Source: an uncultured Saprospiraceae bacterium (lineage in GTDB: Bacteria; Bacteroidota; Bacteroidia; Chitinophagales; Saprospiraceae). Taken from it: a stretch of 52,996 nt of DNA. The DNA lies in assembly GCA_938028705.1 (NCBI GenBank), contig CALIZI010000111.1, positions 1 to 52,996 on the forward strand, in the 5' to 3' direction. The notes beneath the pieces were generated by a model that did not search any database, was not told the origin of the DNA, and saw only the letters and a list, made by a program, of their open reading frames with translations. Numbering within the stretch: the first letter of the stretch is position 1; every line of letters begins with the position of its first letter. The translations under genes and the position numbers were made by a program. Below, one piece after another: positions 51,946 through 52,996 of this stretch.

Positions 51946-52362
51946 CGTTTTTATCGGTTATTCGCAGTGAGGGTTTATTTTGAATTTTATTATAATGAAA
52001 AAAATAGTTGTAATTATTTTTTAGTTCAATTTTGAAATGCTCCTGTACTGACGACTTTAGCCGTCAAGTGGCTTGTTTTTTCTCGACGGCTAAAGTCGTC
52101 GGTACAGGGCATACGAATTTAATTATAAATTTAAATATTTTTATTACAAATAATGATAAATTAATATTTTATTAACAAAAATATAAAATTTAAATAATTT
52201 CTTTGAAATGCCACCACAAATCAACAAATTATAAGCCAATGAAGCAATGAATACTGACAATATTAATAAAAAAGTATATCGCAATGCAAGTATTTAACGA
52301 ATAATTAGCAACACTTGTGCGAAATTCAATTAACTTTAACAAAAATCAAGTGGGGGAATCCA
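51946..52362. repeat. Intergenic: CCTGTACTGACGAC palindrome and AT-rich DNA
   Basis: The inverted repeat 52042-52109 (CCTGTACTGACGACTTTAGC against GCTAAAGTCGTCGGTACAGG) is a second copy of 28204-28272. The rest is AT-rich with no gene. Confidence 0.75.
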
Positions 52363-52466
52363 TATATTTGTGAATATTGAGTCAGCGAATTGCGAGTATC
52401 AAGTTTAGCGAGTTTACGAATCAACGAGTTACGAGTTACGAATTATTAATTACTAATCACTACGAT
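52363..52466 (+). promoter_or_regulatory. -7 box TATATTTG and a leader of CGAGTTACGA words
   Basis: TATATTTG at 52363-52370 starts a leader of about 90 bases. The leader consists of words such as GCGAATTGCGAG, GCGAGTTTACGAATC and CGAGTTACGAGTTACGAATT up to the ATG at 52467. No clear TTG at -33. Frames that read through the leader are repeat-derived and not counted as protein. Confidence 0.5.
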
Positions 52467-52787
52467 ATGTTTTCATTATTTAGCAGAAAAGGAAATATCA
52501 AGCCAAAAGAATTTGGTTATAAGTCTCGTTATTATGATGAAGAAAAAGAAGAACGTGAGGCGCGTATCCGCGAACGCAGAGCAGGTGCCGAAGGAAATCC
52601 GGCAGCCACCAAAGCCCGTATTGCCCGTACCTTCAGAGAGAAACGCGGCAATCAAAACCAAGCATTAAAAAGTGCCGCTATGCGCTCCAATATGATACTC
52701 CTCGCCATCGTCATTGCATTATGCGCCTTTGTGTATATTTTTTTACAAAATCATTTACCAACACTTGTCGAAAGTTGGTTTAACTAG
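52467..52787 (+). CDS. Small protein with C-terminal membrane anchor
   Basis: 106 residues from the ATG at 52467 (MFSLFSRKGN); upstream codons in the same frame lie in the repeat. A basic, Arg/Glu-rich N-terminal helix (YYDEEKEEREARIRERRAG, ARIARTFREKRG) precedes one TM at about 80-97 (MILLAIVIALCAFVYIFL) and a short periplasmic end. Resembles conserved small Bacteroidota proteins that sit near envelope genes; no function known. Divergent from lptD. Confidence 0.7.
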   Translation: MFSLFSRKGNIKPKEFGYKSRYYDEEKEEREARIRERRAGAEGNPAATKARIARTFREKRGNQNQALKSAAMRSNMILLAIVIALCAFVYIFLQNHLPTLVESWFN

Positions 52788-52958
52788 AGTTGAACGGTTG
52801 AACAGTTAATTAGTTAATCAGGTGAACGAGTAATCAGGTTATTTATTTTAAAATAATTGGTTGCACTGAAATAAGTAAAAAAACAAATAAACTATTTTTG
52901 TGTGTATAAAATGCTTAAATTTGTGTTGACAGATGTAGTATCATAAGACGTATCATTT
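52788..52958. repeat. TTAATCAGG words and a half GGTTGCACTGAAAT arm
   Basis: GAACGGTTGAACAGTTAATTAG and TTAATCAGGTGAACGAG words (52793-52845) match the words of the lpxC leader. GGTTGCACTGAAAT at 52859-52872 matches arms at 48450 and 44735, but its partner arm is not seen here. TAAATTTG at 52916-52923 could be a -7 box for the gene at the edge. Confidence 0.55.
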
Positions 52959-52996
52959 ATGTTCCATGCCAATGTAGTTAATGAGGATGCCCTTCT
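52959..52996 (+). CDS. Possible start of a gene cut by the window edge
   Basis: An open frame from ATG at 52959 encodes MFHANVVNEDAL and runs off the window. A possible TAAATTTG box lies 36 bases upstream. Only 12 codons are visible, so this is tentative. Confidence 0.25.
   Translation, partial: MFHANVVNEDAL

Noticed and set aside
52377-52466. N-terminal extension of the small membrane protein (MSQRIASIKF...)
   Set aside because: Encoded by CGAGTTACGA words; the MFSLFSRKGN start at 52467 begins normal coding sequence.

Overview
The window looks like a chromosomal segment of a member of the Bacteroidota, plausibly Saprospiria or Chitinophagia (class level is inference). The signs are a fused LpxC-FabZ protein, a fused SecDF protein, a giant secreted protein ending in a type IX secretion (T9SS) sorting domain, a Bacteroidota-type LptD, two small ECF sigma modules, starts without obvious Shine-Dalgarno sites, and promoters of the TTG-N18-20-TAnnTTTG type. 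Coding is on both strands. Intergenic DNA is very AT-rich and full of repeats.

Layout. 0.6-2.2 kb: a two-gene ATPase plus PD-(D/E)XK-like nuclease module. 2.3-3.4 kb: two YeeE/YedE-type sulfur transport proteins behind a promoter that overlaps an ArsR-like palindrome. 3.8-5.7 kb: an ECF sigma factor, a one-TM partner and a CpxP/Spy-like periplasmic protein. 6.3-10.0 kb: an AbiL-like ATPase/RloB pair, two unknown small genes and a ParDE-type toxin-antitoxin pair. 10.2-12.7 kb: parE (topoisomerase IV B), a metal-binding lipoprotein and tRNA-Leu(CAG). 13.0-26.4 kb: one 4445-residue secreted metalloprotease/adhesin with ten about 300-residue repeats. 26.5-28.1 kb: an orphan XRE regulator and a TPR lipoprotein. 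28.9-32.0 kb: secDF. 32.0-33.2 kb: a 1.2 kb non-coding region of nested palindromes. 33.2-52.8 kb: mostly housekeeping genes on the minus strand (SDR, lpxA, lpxC-fabZ, panB, an Ig-like lipoprotein, deoB, lpdA, a second ECF module with a repeat lipoprotein, lptD) and a small membrane protein on the plus strand.

How the genes fit together. LpxA, LpxC-FabZ and LptD make and export lipid A/LPS. SecDF and the T9SS-tagged giant protein belong to protein export. Two nuclease/ATPase pairs and a toxin-antitoxin pair make the first 10 kb look like a small defence island ending at parE.

The most unusual content is non-coding. (1) Many gaps are filled, sometimes from stop codon to next start codon, by inverted arms made of iterated 7-10 nt 'words'. 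The word differs from gap to gap, and AT-rich DNA often forms the loop. (2) Several dispersed palindrome families have different arms but share the same centre, TTTTCAAAA or its complement. One family has a 61 bp perfect short form and about 99 bp long forms with an internal insertion. (3) An intergenic repeat carrying a complete promoter lies before several genes of the defence region. All coordinates, alignments and motif matches were read by eye; no search or folding program was run.
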